The notes: generated by a model from the sequence alone, not told the origin. DNA of 41,047 nt from Akkermansia muciniphila (GCA_945882215.1 CAMCWM010000026.1:1-41047), one strand, 5' to 3'. Counted from the first letter of the stretch, positions 1-10,428 are shown. Translations and numbers: made by a program.

Positions 1-2579
1 ATGGCAAGGCCGGCGGACGCGTCGTGCGGCTGGAGGACACGGACCACGACGGCCGCTACGACAAGCGCCACGTCATCGTCAGCGATTTGAGCTATCCCAC
101 CGGCATCTTGACTTGGCGCGAGGGCGTGATCGTCACCGCCGCGCCGGACATCTTTTTCATTTCGCCCGATGGCACGAAGAAAGTGCTCTACACCGGCTTC
201 AGCACCGGCAACCAACAACTCCGCGTGAACGGCCTGCGCTGGGGCATGGACGGCTGGGTGTATTGCGCGGCGGGGGCGCATCACGGCGGCTACAACAAAG
301 GCACGCAAATCGAGTGCAAGCTCACCGGCGAGAAGATCGACCTCGGCAGCCGCGATTTCCGCTTCAAGCCGGACACCGGCGAGTTTGATCCGCAGACCGG
401 CCCCTCGCAGTTCGGTCGCGCCCGCGATGACTGGGGCCACTGGTTCGGTGTGCAGAACAGTTTCCCGCTCTGGCACTACGTCTTGCGGGATCACTACCTG
501 CGCCGAAATCCGCACGTCATCCCGCCGGACCCGATCCATCAGCTCTTCCCGCGGAATCCGCCCGTGTATCCCGCCAGCAGCATGGAGAAGCGCTTCCACA
601 GCTTCGACCAGGCCGGACGCTTCACCAGCGCCTGCGGCATCGAGGTGTATCGCGATCAGGTGCTCTTCAACGACGGCAAAACGCACGCCTTCACCTGCGA
701 GCCCTTCCACAACGTCGTGCAGCATCACATCCTCGAAGACGACGGCGTCACCTTCAAAGCCGTGCGCGATCCCGCCGAGTCGAAGATGGACTTCCTCGCC
801 AGCGAAGACCGCTGGTGCCGCCCCGTCATGGTCCGCACTGGTCCCGACGGCGCGCTGTGGGTCGCCGATATGTATCGCTACATGATCGAGCACCCGCAGT
901 GGCTGCCGCAGAATGGCAAAGACGAGCTGCTGTTGCATTACCGCGAAGGTGACGACAAGGGGCGGATTTGGCGGGTGGTGAAGGAGCAGGGAGTGGAGGG
1001 CGAAGGGCGTAGAGTGACGGAATGGAGCAAGGAATGGAATTCGTGGCTTGGTGCCACCAATGGGTGGCTCAGGGATAAAGCCCACATGCAATTGTCTTGG
1101 TTAAATAGCATGCCTGCCATGAACGAGGCCTTGAACTCGTTGGAAGGTCCTCTATCCCCACAAGCCATGGCACAAGCAAGCTGGGCATTGCTTGAAACGA
1201 AGATGCTGACTTCGATGGATTGCATGGATCTTTTTGACAATCCATCAGCGCATGTTCGCGAGCAAGCCTTGCAGATGGCGGAGTGGATGAAATGGAATCC
1301 CGGCTTGGAAGAGATCGTGTTACTCAAAAAAGTTTTGGCAAAGCTCGTGAACGACAAAGATGCCAAAGTGCGGCTGCAACTGGCCTGCACGCTCGGCGAG
1401 CTGAAGTTCGAGTGGGCGGGAGATTTGCTCGCCGAGGTGCTGAATAGCGCGGAGCCGGGTTCGCCGCTGCAAGGCGCGGCGTTGAGTTCGGTGCTGCCGC
1501 ATCTGGAGCGCGTTTGTGCGCGTGCAGACAGCAAATCGTTCGCGATGCTCCTGCGCTGCGCTTTGGCGACGAAGAACGAGAAAGCCATCGCAGCGCTCGT
1601 GACACGATCAGACTCGCAAAAGGGCCTGGAGGAGCTTCTGGCCGTTTTGGATGAGAAAAACCTCTCGTTGGCTGCTTTCGCGAAACAGGTCACGGATGCC
1701 AAGGCGCGTGAAGCGGTCGAAAAAATGGCGGCGAGGCTGCAACAGGCTGCGGACTCGGTCCAAACGGCTCCGACGATGGAATCGCTGGCCTTGCTGGCCT
1801 CGGATCGCGAGCATCGTGAACGGGTGAAAGCGCTGCTACCGGAGCTTTGGGCGAAAATGGGCAACGCGGAGGTGCTGCGACTCGTTTCGAAACTGCAACC
1901 GCAGGGCGGCGAGCAGTTTTTGCTCGAAGGCTGGGACCAGCGCACGCCGGCGCTGCGCGTGCAGATCCTCGAAACGCTGCTCTCGAACGACGCGTGGACG
2001 CTGGCGCTGCTGAAACGGCCCGAAGCCAAATCCGCGGACGCGGCGACGCGGGCTCGCTTGATGAAGCATCCGAAGAAAAACATCGCCAGCCTGGCGGAGA
2101 AGGTCTTCGCTGACTCCACGAGCGCCACGCGGGCGGCGGTGGTGGAGAAGTTCAAGCCAGCGCTGAAGCTGCCAGGCGACGCGGCACGCGGGAAGACCGT
2201 TTTCGCGAGCGTGTGCATCAGTTGCCACAAACTCGACGGCGTGGGCCTCGAACTCGGCCCTGACCTGCGCAGCGTGGCGCAACACGACGCGGAGAAGCTC
2301 CTCAACTCCATCCTCGACCCCAGCGCGATCATCGAACCCGGTTTCATGGCCTACCACTGCACCCTGAAGAGCGGCGAGCAGCTCTACGGCGTCATCGCCA
2401 CCGAAACGAGCGCGAGCCTGACGCTGAAGATGGCCGGAAACCTCACCAAATCCGTCCTGCGCAGCGATGTGGCCTCGTTGAAGAGCGCTGGCACGTCCTT
2501 GATGCCCGAAGGCCTCGAAGCCGCGATGACACCGCAGTCGCTGGCGGATTTGATCGCGTATTTGAAGGTGGGGCGGTGA
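1..2579 (+). CDS. PVC-type membrane-bound dehydrogenase with HEAT region and C-terminal heme-c domain (5' partial)
   Basis: The frame is open to the window edge; GTG at 24 lies inside conserved sequence (GKAGGRVVRLEDTDHDGRYD), so the true start is upstream. The first ~310 residues look like the Pirellula/Verrucomicrobium dehydrogenase beta-propeller (TIGR02604-like), with DGALWVADMYRYMIEHPQW and DKGRIWRV. Residues ~400-700 (counted from GTG 24) are alpha-helical, HEAT-like. The C-terminus matches the TIGR02603-type heme domain: CISCH at about 731-735, then GPDLRSV, ILDPSAIIEPGF and a final helix ending LADLIAYLK. By family this is a periplasmic sugar or alcohol oxidase passing electrons to its own cytochrome; the substrate is unknown. 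The stretch ~1010-1330 uses fewer GC-ending codons than the rest. Confidence 0.88.
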   Translation, partial: GKAGGRVVRLEDTDHDGRYDKRHVIVSDLSYPTGILTWREGVIVTAAPDIFFISPDGTKKVLYTGFSTGNQQLRVNGLRWGMDGWVYCAAGAHHGGYNKGTQIECKLTGEKIDLGSRDFRFKPDTGEFDPQTGPSQFGRARDDWGHWFGVQNSFPLWHYVLRDHYLRRNPHVIPPDPIHQLFPRNPPVYPASSMEKRFHSFDQAGRFTSACGIEVYRDQVLFNDGKTHAFTCEPFHNVVQHHILEDDGVTFKAVRDPAESKMDFLASEDRWCRPVMVRTGPDGALWVADMYRYMIEHPQWLPQNGKDELLLHYREGDDKGRIWRVVKEQGVEGEGRRVTEWSKEWNSWLGATNGWLRDKAHMQLSWLNSMPAMNEALNSLEGPLSPQAMAQASWALLETKMLTSMDCMDLFDNPSAHVREQALQMAEWMKWNPGLEEIVLLKKVLAKLVNDKDAKVRLQLACTLGELKFEWAGDLLAEVLNSAEPGSPLQGAALSSVLPHLERVCARADSKSFAMLLRCALATKNEKAIAALVTRSDSQKGLEELLAVLDEKNLSLAAFAKQVTDAKAREAVEKMAARLQQAADSVQTAPTMESLALLASDREHRERVKALLPELWAKMGNAEVLRLVSKLQPQGGEQFLLEGWDQRTPALRVQILETLLSNDAWTLALLKRPEAKSADAATRARLMKHPKKNIASLAEKVFADSTSATRAAVVEKFKPALKLPGDAARGKTVFASVCISCHKLDGVGLELGPDLRSVAQHDAEKLLNSILDPSAIIEPGFMAYHCTLKSGEQLYGVIATETSASLTLKMAGNLTKSVLRSDVASLKSAGTSLMPEGLEAAMTPQSLADLIAYLKVGR

Positions 2580-2828
2580 TGGACGGAACCTCGTTGGGGG
2601 GGCTGGCATGCTTTCGCGTAAACCCAGGGTTCAGCGAAGCCCCGTGGTTAATTGCGCAAGCCCCTTTAGCCGGAGAGCTTCAGGCCATCGAGTATTGGGA
2701 ACATCACACGCTGCTCGCGAACGCCGGGAACAATGAGGTTTCGGCAGTTTCTGGGAAAGGTGATGAAAACAAGCGCGAGAAGGCAGAGCAGACAGGATTT
2801 CACCCGGCGAATACGCGCACGGCGACGA

Positions 2829-3419
2829 TCAATTTCGATTCAACAGGCGCTTCACCTCGTCCTCGGAGTAGGCGCTCTTCTTGGACGAAACAGCGTCGAG
2901 GTTTTCGATGATGAGGGGAGCCTTCGGTGTGCCTTTGGAACGGGTGAGGGCGGAGCCGGTTTTGAAAATATTGTCGCCTCCGTTGAAGGCGGAGCCCGCC
3001 TCACGTGCCTGCTGGCTGCCAAATTTGGACGCATCTGTTTTGAAGGCGTCTTTCATGCCGGAGGGCTGCTTGTCTCCCAGCGCGTAAGTCATGTCAGCAC
3101 CTCGCGCCTGCGATTTGCCGAACCGGCTCTGGTTGGCCTTGAACTGCTTCTGACCGGCATAGGCATCGCCGCCGTTGAAGCTTTTGGAGTGATGCACCTG
3201 CTTCTGGAAATAAGCTCCGGCAGAACTGCCCTTCGCCATTTTGGGATCGGTAATGTACTTCTCGAACGAACTGCGCTGCTTGTCGTCCGGTTTGGCCATG
3301 GCACGCTGGGTGAGGCTCATCTCCGACTTATCCTTTGGTTTCTTTTTCTCCGTGCTGGAGCACTGGCACAGCACAAGGCCTGCGCTGACGCAGATCAGGA
3401 GTCGCAGGGGCTGGTTCAT
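2829..3419 (-). CDS. putative lipoprotein, function unknown
   Basis: A 196-residue product with a lipoprotein-type signal (MNQPLRLLICVSAGLVLCQC, Cys at 18 or 20). The mature part is Lys/Ser/Gly-rich and hydrophilic, with repeated short motifs (FNGGDAYAG and FNGGDNIFK; KSQARGAD and GSQQAREAG) that suggest internal duplication. Its ATG overlaps the stop of the upstream giant TPR gene (ATGA at 3416-3419), so the two are probably translationally coupled and may work together at the envelope. I recognise no family. Confidence 0.7.
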   Translation of the reverse strand: MNQPLRLLICVSAGLVLCQCSSTEKKKPKDKSEMSLTQRAMAKPDDKQRSSFEKYITDPKMAKGSSAGAYFQKQVHHSKSFNGGDAYAGQKQFKANQSRFGKSQARGADMTYALGDKQPSGMKDAFKTDASKFGSQQAREAGSAFNGGDNIFKTGSALTRSKGTPKAPLIIENLDAVSSKKSAYSEDEVKRLLNRN

Positions 3420-6400
3420 GGCTGGGGGGTGGTTTTGGCGGGGGGCTGACGTGTGAGGAAGAGGATTTCCTTCTTCACCGCACCGGGCAGATGGAACTTC
3501 GGCAGCTCCGTCTCGATGCCGGCCAGTTTGCCCCAGCTTTGGTAGAGTTCAAAGATCAGTTTCGCGGACTCGTTCGGCATCGCCCAGTTCATGCGCAGGA
3601 GGAATGCCTCCGCCGTGTCAAACTCACGCTGGCGGACGAGGAATCGCGCATGCGCGGCAAACAACTCCGGCTGCAAGGCGGCGGTGCCTTCCAGGCGTTG
3701 GAGAGCCGCGGCGAACAGCTCGCTGGCGAGACCCGCATGGCCGGTGTCCTCAAAGGCACGTGCCCAATCCACGGTCTGCGCGCCGCCGGGGAAGGGGAGA
3801 CGGAAGGTTTCGCTGAAAAGCTCCTGCACAGTCGCTTCATCGTTCAGAGCATGTGCCACACGCACTGCGAGCGGCAGCTTGCGCCCCTGCTCGCGCAAGG
3901 TCGGAATGCCCGCCACGTTCTCGCACGCATCCCAGGCCCAGGCGGCGCGGCCTGCGGCCAGCATCGCCTCGGCGGCGAGTTCAATGCAGAGCCGGTCTTT
4001 TTCCTCAACCTTCTGCCAGGCGTGGATGAAATCAGCCTGCGCGGTGGCGGGCAGTTTTGCGGAGAAGGCGCTCAAGGCCAGCGCCGCGAGAGGACGGTCC
4101 GCGCCTGCACGCGCCTCGGTACGCAGGATGGCAGCCCAGCCTGCGGCTTGTTTTCCATCCGCCTGCCCCTTGAGCCACGCATGCATGTCCTTGAGCGTGT
4201 CACGATCCCGCGTCGAGGCCCGGAACAACGCGGAAATCTGCGCGCGTCCGCGTTCCGGCGCCCAGTTGGCGTCCACGGCAAGCACCTTGAGCAGTTCCAG
4301 CCGCAGGGTGAAGCGCTCATGATCACCTTTGATCGTGCGGTCGGCCTGTGTCAGCAGATTGAGCGCCTCGGCGGTCCGGTTCTGCGTGCGCAGTCCCGTG
4401 GCAAGCGCCACCACGCAGGGCAGCGATTTGCGCTCGACGCACAGCGTCATCAGATCACGCACGTCATTCCAGTCACCCGTGGCCGTGGCGATCTGGCAGC
4501 GCAGCTTCAGCACCTCCTGCGCCACGGGATCGAGCGGCTCAGCCAGCGGCACCTCACGCAGCACTTTCAAGGCGGCCTGCGGCTGGGCGAGGCGTTGCAG
4601 GATCTGCCCGCGATGCAAGCTCGCCTCGATGTCGAGATCGGTGCCGGCCTGGTCATTCGCCACGTAAGCGGCGTGCAGGCGGTCCCACGCGGAGAGCGCG
4701 GCCTTGTCGTCCTGCATGCGTTCCAGCAGCAAGCCCAGCTCACGCAGGTAGGAAATCTCGTGCGGCCGGCGGCGTTCGAGCACCTGCGAAAATTTGTCGC
4801 GGAAGCCCTGGCGACGCAGTTCGTCCACGTTGAAATCACGCGCGAGGAACAGCGCGTATTTTTCGCGCAGCGTGTCATCGCCTGGTTGTGGTGGCTTGAG
4901 CGGCGGCTCGGCCAGCAGCAGCTTGAGCGCGAAGCTCAGCCCCGGCTCGATCTCCATCGCGTTCTCACACACGCGCAGCATCCAGATCGCGTAATCGGGA
5001 TTCGATGGCGCGCGATCCGGTAGCATGCTGTAAACACTGATCGCCTCGCGTGCCATGCCCGCCGTCTCCAGCCGGCTGCCGAGATTTCCCAAGGTGTCCA
5101 CCGAGTGCTCCGTGCGCAGATCCACCGCTGCCAGGTGCTCGCGGATCAGCCGTTTGCGCGTGGGATAATCGACTTCGCGCAGCCTGCCGAGCAGCTCGTT
5201 GACGCGCCATTCACCGAACTCCGAATCCGAGCGCGGGCCGAGCATCGTCGCGCCGTATTTTTGCGCGAGGGTGGTGTTCGCGCCGCTCACCACGCCGCCG
5301 AGACCCTGTTGGATCATCAGTGCCTGGATCTCCCGTGTTTCCTCCCACAGGCTGCGCAGATGCAGCGGCTCCTCATAGCGCGACGATGCCTGCGGGAGCA
5401 GGCTGCCCTTTGACTCCAACATGTCGCGCTGTGCCACGAACGGACCTGAAAGGAAGCGTCCCAGCGTCTCGGCTCCTTTGAGTTCCGCGCCCGCCAGGCC
5501 CGCCACAGCTGCTTTGCGAATCGAAGTCATCGCCGAAGGCCGCGTGCGTTGCAGTCTGCGCCAGGCATCACGCAGCGCCTCCTCGCGTTCCTGTTCCGAA
5601 CCTGCCATGCGGCTCAACGACGTGAGGCTGAGCAAAAAGGGATCGTAGGTCGTGCGATAGTTTTCCGCCGCCACCGGACCGCGCACCGCCGCGTTCAGAT
5701 AGCGCCGCGCCAGATCCCAGCGCTCCGCGCTTTCTGCGATGCGCGCGAGGAACAGCGAGTAATCCATCTCCATCTCTGGCGAGTTGTGCGGCAGGCTCTC
5801 GCCCAAGGCCAGCGCCTCGTCGTAGCGCTGCTTGTCCTGCAGCTTGCGGGTCAGCTCCACGATCACCGCGTTGCGCAGCACACGTGACTCACCCAGCACG
5901 CGCAGATCCTCCGCGCGATAACGGAAGTCCGCCACATCCGCCAGCATCGAAACACACGCCTGCAGTGTCTCCGCGCGCGATTTCAACACTTCGGGCGACC
6001 ATCCCTTCTCACCCGCCCATTGCACCGCCTCTGCCATCCCACGGCTGCGCAGTGACAGCCAGACTATGGAAAACTGCGCCTCCAGCGTGCTCGTGTCGGG
6101 CAGCACCTGCTTCAGCACGGCGCGAAACTCCGCGCCCGCGCCTGCATAATACAGCGCCCACAGTTTTTCCACGACGTTGGCCTTCGCATCCTCGTTCCAC
6201 TGCTTGATCCACGTGCTCAAACCGTCGCCGTCATGCGCGCTTCGCAGCTTTGCCAGCTCCTCGATCGCACGCAGCCGCACCAGCGCCGCATCCTCCGGCA
6301 GCTCGGCAAACTCCGCGCGCGGCTGGCCCAGGAATGCGCGCAGCGTGTCCAGTTCCTTGCGATCCAGGCCCGGCGCGAAATCCAGCAGTGACACCAGATC

Positions 6401-9400
6401 ACCCGTGGTCACGCCACTGCCCGTGCGCCGTGTGTCCGTCAGCGGCAATGGCGCGCGCGCGCCACTCATCGGATAACTGCGTGATTTCACCGGCGCGGCC
6501 AGCACCGCCTGCAATTGTCTTTCTGCCTCCGCCTCATCCGCAAAACGCAGGCACTTCAGCGCCAGCCGCAGCAGCGCACGTCCATCCCACGCCCGCACCC
6601 GCGCCATCTGCTCATACACACGACGCTCCGCCTCGTCCTGGCCGGTGGTTTGATAATACTTCGCCAGTTCCTCCAGCGCCGAGGCATCTTGTGCGAAACG
6701 GCTCTCCAGCCGACGGCGCACACGATCCGCCTCCGCAATTTGAAACGTTTGCTCCAGCAGTTCCACCAACCGTCGAGTTTCCGCTGCGACCTCTTTCGGC
6801 GGGGCCGCTGCCGCGATCTGTTTTTGAAAATAAACCGCCGATTTCACATCTGCCACCTTCAGCGCCGCGTCACGCAATTGATCCAGAGAAAACGGCGTAT
6901 CTGGAGCTGTGTAATACGCCTGCTTCATGCTTGCGAAGGCCTTCACATGATCCCCGCCGCGCTCAAACACTTGCGCCAGCGCCTCATGATAAAAGCCGTC
7001 AAACGGATGCCGCTGCACGCGCTCCAGCAGCGCGCGCTCCAGCAGCTTCAGGCGGTCACGCGCCACGCTTGGAGCCAGTTCACCACCACTCGCGTCGGAA
7101 AACGTCAGCCGGTCGATGCAGCGCCGCAGCACCTCGCGCCGACGCTTCACATCCGTCTCACGTTCCAAAATCTGCGCCTGCACCTCCACATGCTCCTGGA
7201 TGCGATGCTGCCGGAGCAGGATGTCTGCGTAACTTTCCAGCAGCGGCATGGCCGCCGGGCCTTCCGCACGTTTCACCGCCTGCTTCCACAGCAACAGCGC
7301 ATCCTCGGTGCGGCGTTGCAGGAAATAAATCTGCGTCAGCGCCGAGAGAAGCTGCCCTGACTCCGGAAACTCGCGATGCACAAGCTCCAGCAGCTTCGCC
7401 GCCTCGACACCTGGGCGGGGTAGCGGCGTGTCGCTCTTCCACCCCGGGCTGCTCGTTTCCGAGTCCGCACGGCGTTCCGATTCCATCAGCAGTTCCGCCA
7501 GCCGCAGCGTGTAACGAATGCAACCCGCGGCATCCAAGTCCGACAAACGACGCAACTGCCGCTCCATCAAGGCCGCGTTCTCATCCGCCTGCGCCAGATC
7601 CAGCTTCAACTGCTCCACCACCAGCGACACCGGCCGCTCCTTCTTCGTCACCGGATCAAACTCCAGCCGGTGCAGCAAGTCATACGCGTCCTCGAACTGA
7701 CCGATCCGCAGCGCCCACCAAAAACCGCGAAACTCGGCGGCTTGGGCTGTTCCCGATTTGAAATCACCGCTCTTCGCCGCCGCGATCAGCTTCTGCGCAA
7801 ACTCCGTCACACGCTCCGGCAGCTTCTCGCGCTTCGGGCCTTCGCCTTCATCACTGGCAAAACCCGTGCCGGTGAACGCATCCGGCAGCTTGAACTCCGC
7901 TGCAAGTCCTGGAAGCTTCGGTGCTGCTTTTGTGTCGCCCATCAGAATGGAAAGCAGCCGCTCATCCACATCCACACGCTCTTCGTCCGTCGTGCTCGCA
8001 TGCCAGGCTTTTTCCACCCATTCGGCCGCTTCTTCATTCTCACCTTGTTCAGCGAGCAGTTCCGCCAGCCGCAGCCAGGCCTCACGGCCAGCGCTTGGCT
8101 TGGAAACCGCATCACGCGCCAAGATGATCGCGCTGTCGAGGTTGTTGCTCGCGGCGAGGAAGGATGACGCGTCGCTGAGCCGTTTTTGCCGCTCATCCTC
8201 TGTCGCCGCGCCATTCGCGAAATCACGCAGCAGCTTGTCTTCCGCCGCCACATCGCGCCGCGCGCGGAAGAAGGCCGCCAGATCGAAGACCGCCTCCGCC
8301 TTCTGTGGATCACGCGTCACGCGGACGCGCAGGATTTTCTCGATCACCGCGTCCAGCGATCGCGTTTGCGCAAAGACGAGCACCTGCTTCTCCACATCCA
8401 GATTGTCCTGCGTTTCGAGCAGCTTGATCAGCCGCTTCGCCGCGCTGCCCGCATCACCACCGCGCAAATCCGCCTCGCAGCGCAGCAGCACGATTGCCGT
8501 CAGGTCGCTGCCATCGTTCTTGAGCCGTTCATCCAGCAGTTTCGCCGCTTCCACGGCTCCTTCGTGCTCCAGCAGCGCCCGCACCAGCTCCCAGCGGTAA
8601 TTCTCCACCTGCGGGACCGTCTTCACCAGCTCGCGCAACCAGCGCAGATGCTCGTCCAGATCGACCGTGAACTCAAAAAAGCGTGCCGCGTCGAACAACG
8701 CCTGCTCCGAGGGCGGTGTGGCTTTCGCCGTCGTCACCAGCGCCTTCTGCAAATCCTCCAGCGCTCCAAACCGCTCATGCAAGCGCACGCGACGACGGAA
8801 AAAGTCGAGATACCGGCCATCACGGAAATGCAGCAGCGCCAGACCGTCCTTGAGCGCCTTGTCCGCCTTCGGGAACTGATCCGCATGCTCGTAGATGCGC
8901 GCTAGATCGTACAATGCGTCCAGTTTGCGCTGCGGGTCTTTTTGATCGGCCAGCGTGGAGAAGAAACTCGCCGCACGCTCTGGAAACCCGGCCTGCAACA
9001 GCAACTGCGCCACCTGCCGTGCCAGCTCGATGTCCTGCGGTTTCAATTGAGCCGCCCGCTCATACGCATCCGCCGCCTCGGCGTTCTTGCCGCCCGCCAG
9101 CGCCATGCCACCGAGCTCGATCCACAACAGCGGCCCCTGCGGATCATCGGGAGGCACCAGTTCCGCCGCCTTCTTGATCAGCGTGAACGCCGTCGCGGGA
9201 TCAGACAGCTCACGCGCCACCGCCGCGCGTGATTGCAGCAAGGTCAGGTTCTTCCCATCCGCCTTGAGCAGTTCGTCATAGAGCTTCGCCGCCTGCTTCA
9301 AATCGCCGCTGCGCCGGATCAGATGCGCCTCCACCAGCTTTACCGCCGGAAAGTTCGACGATTTCGCCTGCTTCGAGACGTTTTCGACGAGCAGCTTCGT

Positions 9401-9616
9401 CGCGTCATGTTTCTCGTACAGCGTCCACAGCAAATCCAGCACGCGACCGTATTCCGGCTGTTGTACGAGAAGCGAGAGATACTCGTTCGCCAGCCGCGTC
9501 TCGCGCTCCGACCACGCCTTGTCCGCCGTCTGTGCCTGACAGTTCAGTGCCAATGCCAGCGCCAGCGTCCCCACAAGACGCCTGAAACCCGTCAACTGTC
9601 CTGCGATGCCCGGCAT
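3416..9616 (-). CDS. giant secreted TPR-repeat protein (2,066 aa)
   Basis: Start chosen at ATG 9616: GAGGGG lies about ten bases upstream and the product then begins with a signal peptide (GTLALALALNCQAQ, cleavage before TADKAW). An in-frame upstream start would add 17 residues without signal character. The rest is almost entirely helical repeats of TPR type, e.g. KNAEAADAYERAAQLKPQD and ERAASFFSTLADQKDPQRK, from about residue 100 to the C-terminus. No catalytic domain is visible. Very long periplasmic TPR proteins are common in Verrucomicrobia and probably act as scaffolds; the partner is unknown. It is coupled to the downstream lipoprotein gene by a four-base overlap. Confidence 0.85.
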   Translation of the reverse strand: MPGIAGQLTGFRRLVGTLALALALNCQAQTADKAWSERETRLANEYLSLLVQQPEYGRVLDLLWTLYEKHDATKLLVENVSKQAKSSNFPAVKLVEAHLIRRSGDLKQAAKLYDELLKADGKNLTLLQSRAAVARELSDPATAFTLIKKAAELVPPDDPQGPLLWIELGGMALAGGKNAEAADAYERAAQLKPQDIELARQVAQLLLQAGFPERAASFFSTLADQKDPQRKLDALYDLARIYEHADQFPKADKALKDGLALLHFRDGRYLDFFRRRVRLHERFGALEDLQKALVTTAKATPPSEQALFDAARFFEFTVDLDEHLRWLRELVKTVPQVENYRWELVRALLEHEGAVEAAKLLDERLKNDGSDLTAIVLLRCEADLRGGDAGSAAKRLIKLLETQDNLDVEKQVLVFAQTRSLDAVIEKILRVRVTRDPQKAEAVFDLAAFFRARRDVAAEDKLLRDFANGAATEDERQKRLSDASSFLAASNNLDSAIILARDAVSKPSAGREAWLRLAELLAEQGENEEAAEWVEKAWHASTTDEERVDVDERLLSILMGDTKAAPKLPGLAAEFKLPDAFTGTGFASDEGEGPKREKLPERVTEFAQKLIAAAKSGDFKSGTAQAAEFRGFWWALRIGQFEDAYDLLHRLEFDPVTKKERPVSLVVEQLKLDLAQADENAALMERQLRRLSDLDAAGCIRYTLRLAELLMESERRADSETSSPGWKSDTPLPRPGVEAAKLLELVHREFPESGQLLSALTQIYFLQRRTEDALLLWKQAVKRAEGPAAMPLLESYADILLRQHRIQEHVEVQAQILERETDVKRRREVLRRCIDRLTFSDASGGELAPSVARDRLKLLERALLERVQRHPFDGFYHEALAQVFERGGDHVKAFASMKQAYYTAPDTPFSLDQLRDAALKVADVKSAVYFQKQIAAAAPPKEVAAETRRLVELLEQTFQIAEADRVRRRLESRFAQDASALEELAKYYQTTGQDEAERRVYEQMARVRAWDGRALLRLALKCLRFADEAEAERQLQAVLAAPVKSRSYPMSGARAPLPLTDTRRTGSGVTTGDLVSLLDFAPGLDRKELDTLRAFLGQPRAEFAELPEDAALVRLRAIEELAKLRSAHDGDGLSTWIKQWNEDAKANVVEKLWALYYAGAGAEFRAVLKQVLPDTSTLEAQFSIVWLSLRSRGMAEAVQWAGEKGWSPEVLKSRAETLQACVSMLADVADFRYRAEDLRVLGESRVLRNAVIVELTRKLQDKQRYDEALALGESLPHNSPEMEMDYSLFLARIAESAERWDLARRYLNAAVRGPVAAENYRTTYDPFLLSLTSLSRMAGSEQEREEALRDAWRRLQRTRPSAMTSIRKAAVAGLAGAELKGAETLGRFLSGPFVAQRDMLESKGSLLPQASSRYEEPLHLRSLWEETREIQALMIQQGLGGVVSGANTTLAQKYGATMLGPRSDSEFGEWRVNELLGRLREVDYPTRKRLIREHLAAVDLRTEHSVDTLGNLGSRLETAGMAREAISVYSMLPDRAPSNPDYAIWMLRVCENAMEIEPGLSFALKLLLAEPPLKPPQPGDDTLREKYALFLARDFNVDELRRQGFRDKFSQVLERRRPHEISYLRELGLLLERMQDDKAALSAWDRLHAAYVANDQAGTDLDIEASLHRGQILQRLAQPQAALKVLREVPLAEPLDPVAQEVLKLRCQIATATGDWNDVRDLMTLCVERKSLPCVVALATGLRTQNRTAEALNLLTQADRTIKGDHERFTLRLELLKVLAVDANWAPERGRAQISALFRASTRDRDTLKDMHAWLKGQADGKQAAGWAAILRTEARAGADRPLAALALSAFSAKLPATAQADFIHAWQKVEEKDRLCIELAAEAMLAAGRAAWAWDACENVAGIPTLREQGRKLPLAVRVAHALNDEATVQELFSETFRLPFPGGAQTVDWARAFEDTGHAGLASELFAAALQRLEGTAALQPELFAAHARFLVRQREFDTAEAFLLRMNWAMPNESAKLIFELYQSWGKLAGIETELPKFHLPGAVKKEILFLTRQPPAKTTPQP

Positions 9617-9683
9617 AAACTTCACCCCTCGATCATAAACGCCTTTGTTACCTGCGCCAAGAGGCAAGAACCTGTTGAAACGA

Positions 9684-10382
9684 TCACTTCAGGTGCTTGG
9701 CGAACTCCGGTTCCACCTTGCGCAATTCCTCGGCGATGATCTCCGCGATGACCGCCGCGCCATGCTCGTTCAGGTGGGCGCCGTCGGTCCCGACTGTATT
9801 GAATCCACCTGTTTTAGAAGGCGGATTGAAGGCGGTTGACCGGAAGGGGCCGAGCTCGTTGTGCAGCGCGACGCTGCGGGTGAAGAGATCGACGAGCGGA
9901 ACTTCCCGCTCGGCGGCGACTTTCGTGGCGGCGTCGGCCCAAGGCTTCAATTCGCCGCGAATTTTATCCTTGCTGAAGGTCCGGCGGGTCAGTGAGGTGA
10001 CGAGGATGGGTTTAGCGCCGATGGCGCGTGCTTCCGCAATGTAGCGGATCAAATTCTGGCGGTAAGTCGTCGCGGGATCGGTTGCGTGGTCCGGCCCTTT
10101 GCCGGGCATGTCGTTGTGGCCGAACTGGATGAGGACATAGGCGGGTTTGGCGTCGATGACTTTCTTCCAATTGCCGGAGTCAAGGAAACTTTTGCTGCTC
10201 TGGCCGCCGTCGGCGAAATTGATGCATTCAGCATAGGGACCCAGCAGTTTCGCGAAAGCCGCGCCCCAGCCGGCTCTGTCCGTGACAGTGCCATCACCGA
10301 CGAGGGCGACGCGGGTTTTGGTTTCGGTGGCGTGGCCGATCGTGAAACTGAAAAGGACGGCGAGAAGGCAATGGCGAAGCAT
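9684..10382 (-). CDS. rhamnogalacturonan acetylesterase-like SGNH protein, catalytic Ser replaced by Gly (copy 1)
   Basis: A 232-residue SGNH/GDSL protein starting at ATG 10382 with signal peptide MLRHCLLAVLFSFTIGHA. Conserved blocks resemble the CE12/RGAE family: block I VALVGDGTVTD, FADGGQSSKSF, block III FGHNDMPGKG, and the C-terminal DGAHLNEHGA carrying the Asp/His pair. In this family block I is GDS[TL]; here residue 31 is Gly (codon GGC, 10290-10292) while the neighbouring paralogue has Ser. The nucleophile is therefore missing, so it is probably inactive as an esterase, perhaps a binding or regulatory pseudoenzyme. The frame is otherwise intact. Confidence 0.88.
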   Translation of the reverse strand: MLRHCLLAVLFSFTIGHATETKTRVALVGDGTVTDRAGWGAAFAKLLGPYAECINFADGGQSSKSFLDSGNWKKVIDAKPAYVLIQFGHNDMPGKGPDHATDPATTYRQNLIRYIAEARAIGAKPILVTSLTRRTFSKDKIRGELKPWADAATKVAAEREVPLVDLFTRSVALHNELGPFRSTAFNPPSKTGGFNTVGTDGAHLNEHGAAVIAEIIAEELRKVEPEFAKHLK

Positions 10383-10428
10383 GGGCGAGTTAACGCCCGA
10401 TCTTCTGCCATCTCGCACGGCGGATGCT
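10383..10428 (-). pseudogene. relic of the trmB 3' end carried by the duplication
   Basis: The sequence just upstream of esterase copy 1 (10386-10424) is nearly identical to the last codons and stop of trmB at 11245-11283 (ttaacg.ccgatcttctgcc ... gcggatgct, one mismatch in 39). Only this tail is present; upstream similarity stops. It marks the edge of the tandem duplication that produced the two esterase genes and shows that the trmB-side copy is the original arrangement. Confidence 0.75.

Noticed and set aside
938..2347. A long minus-strand frame opposite the first gene.
   Set aside because: Ser-rich shadow; the plus strand encodes CISCH and other family motifs.
2580..2828. Possible small gene or element between the first two genes (plus strand reads FSEAPWLIAQAPLAGELQAI).
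   Set aside because: No start signal, continues into the antisense of the lipoprotein gene, and no recognisable family.
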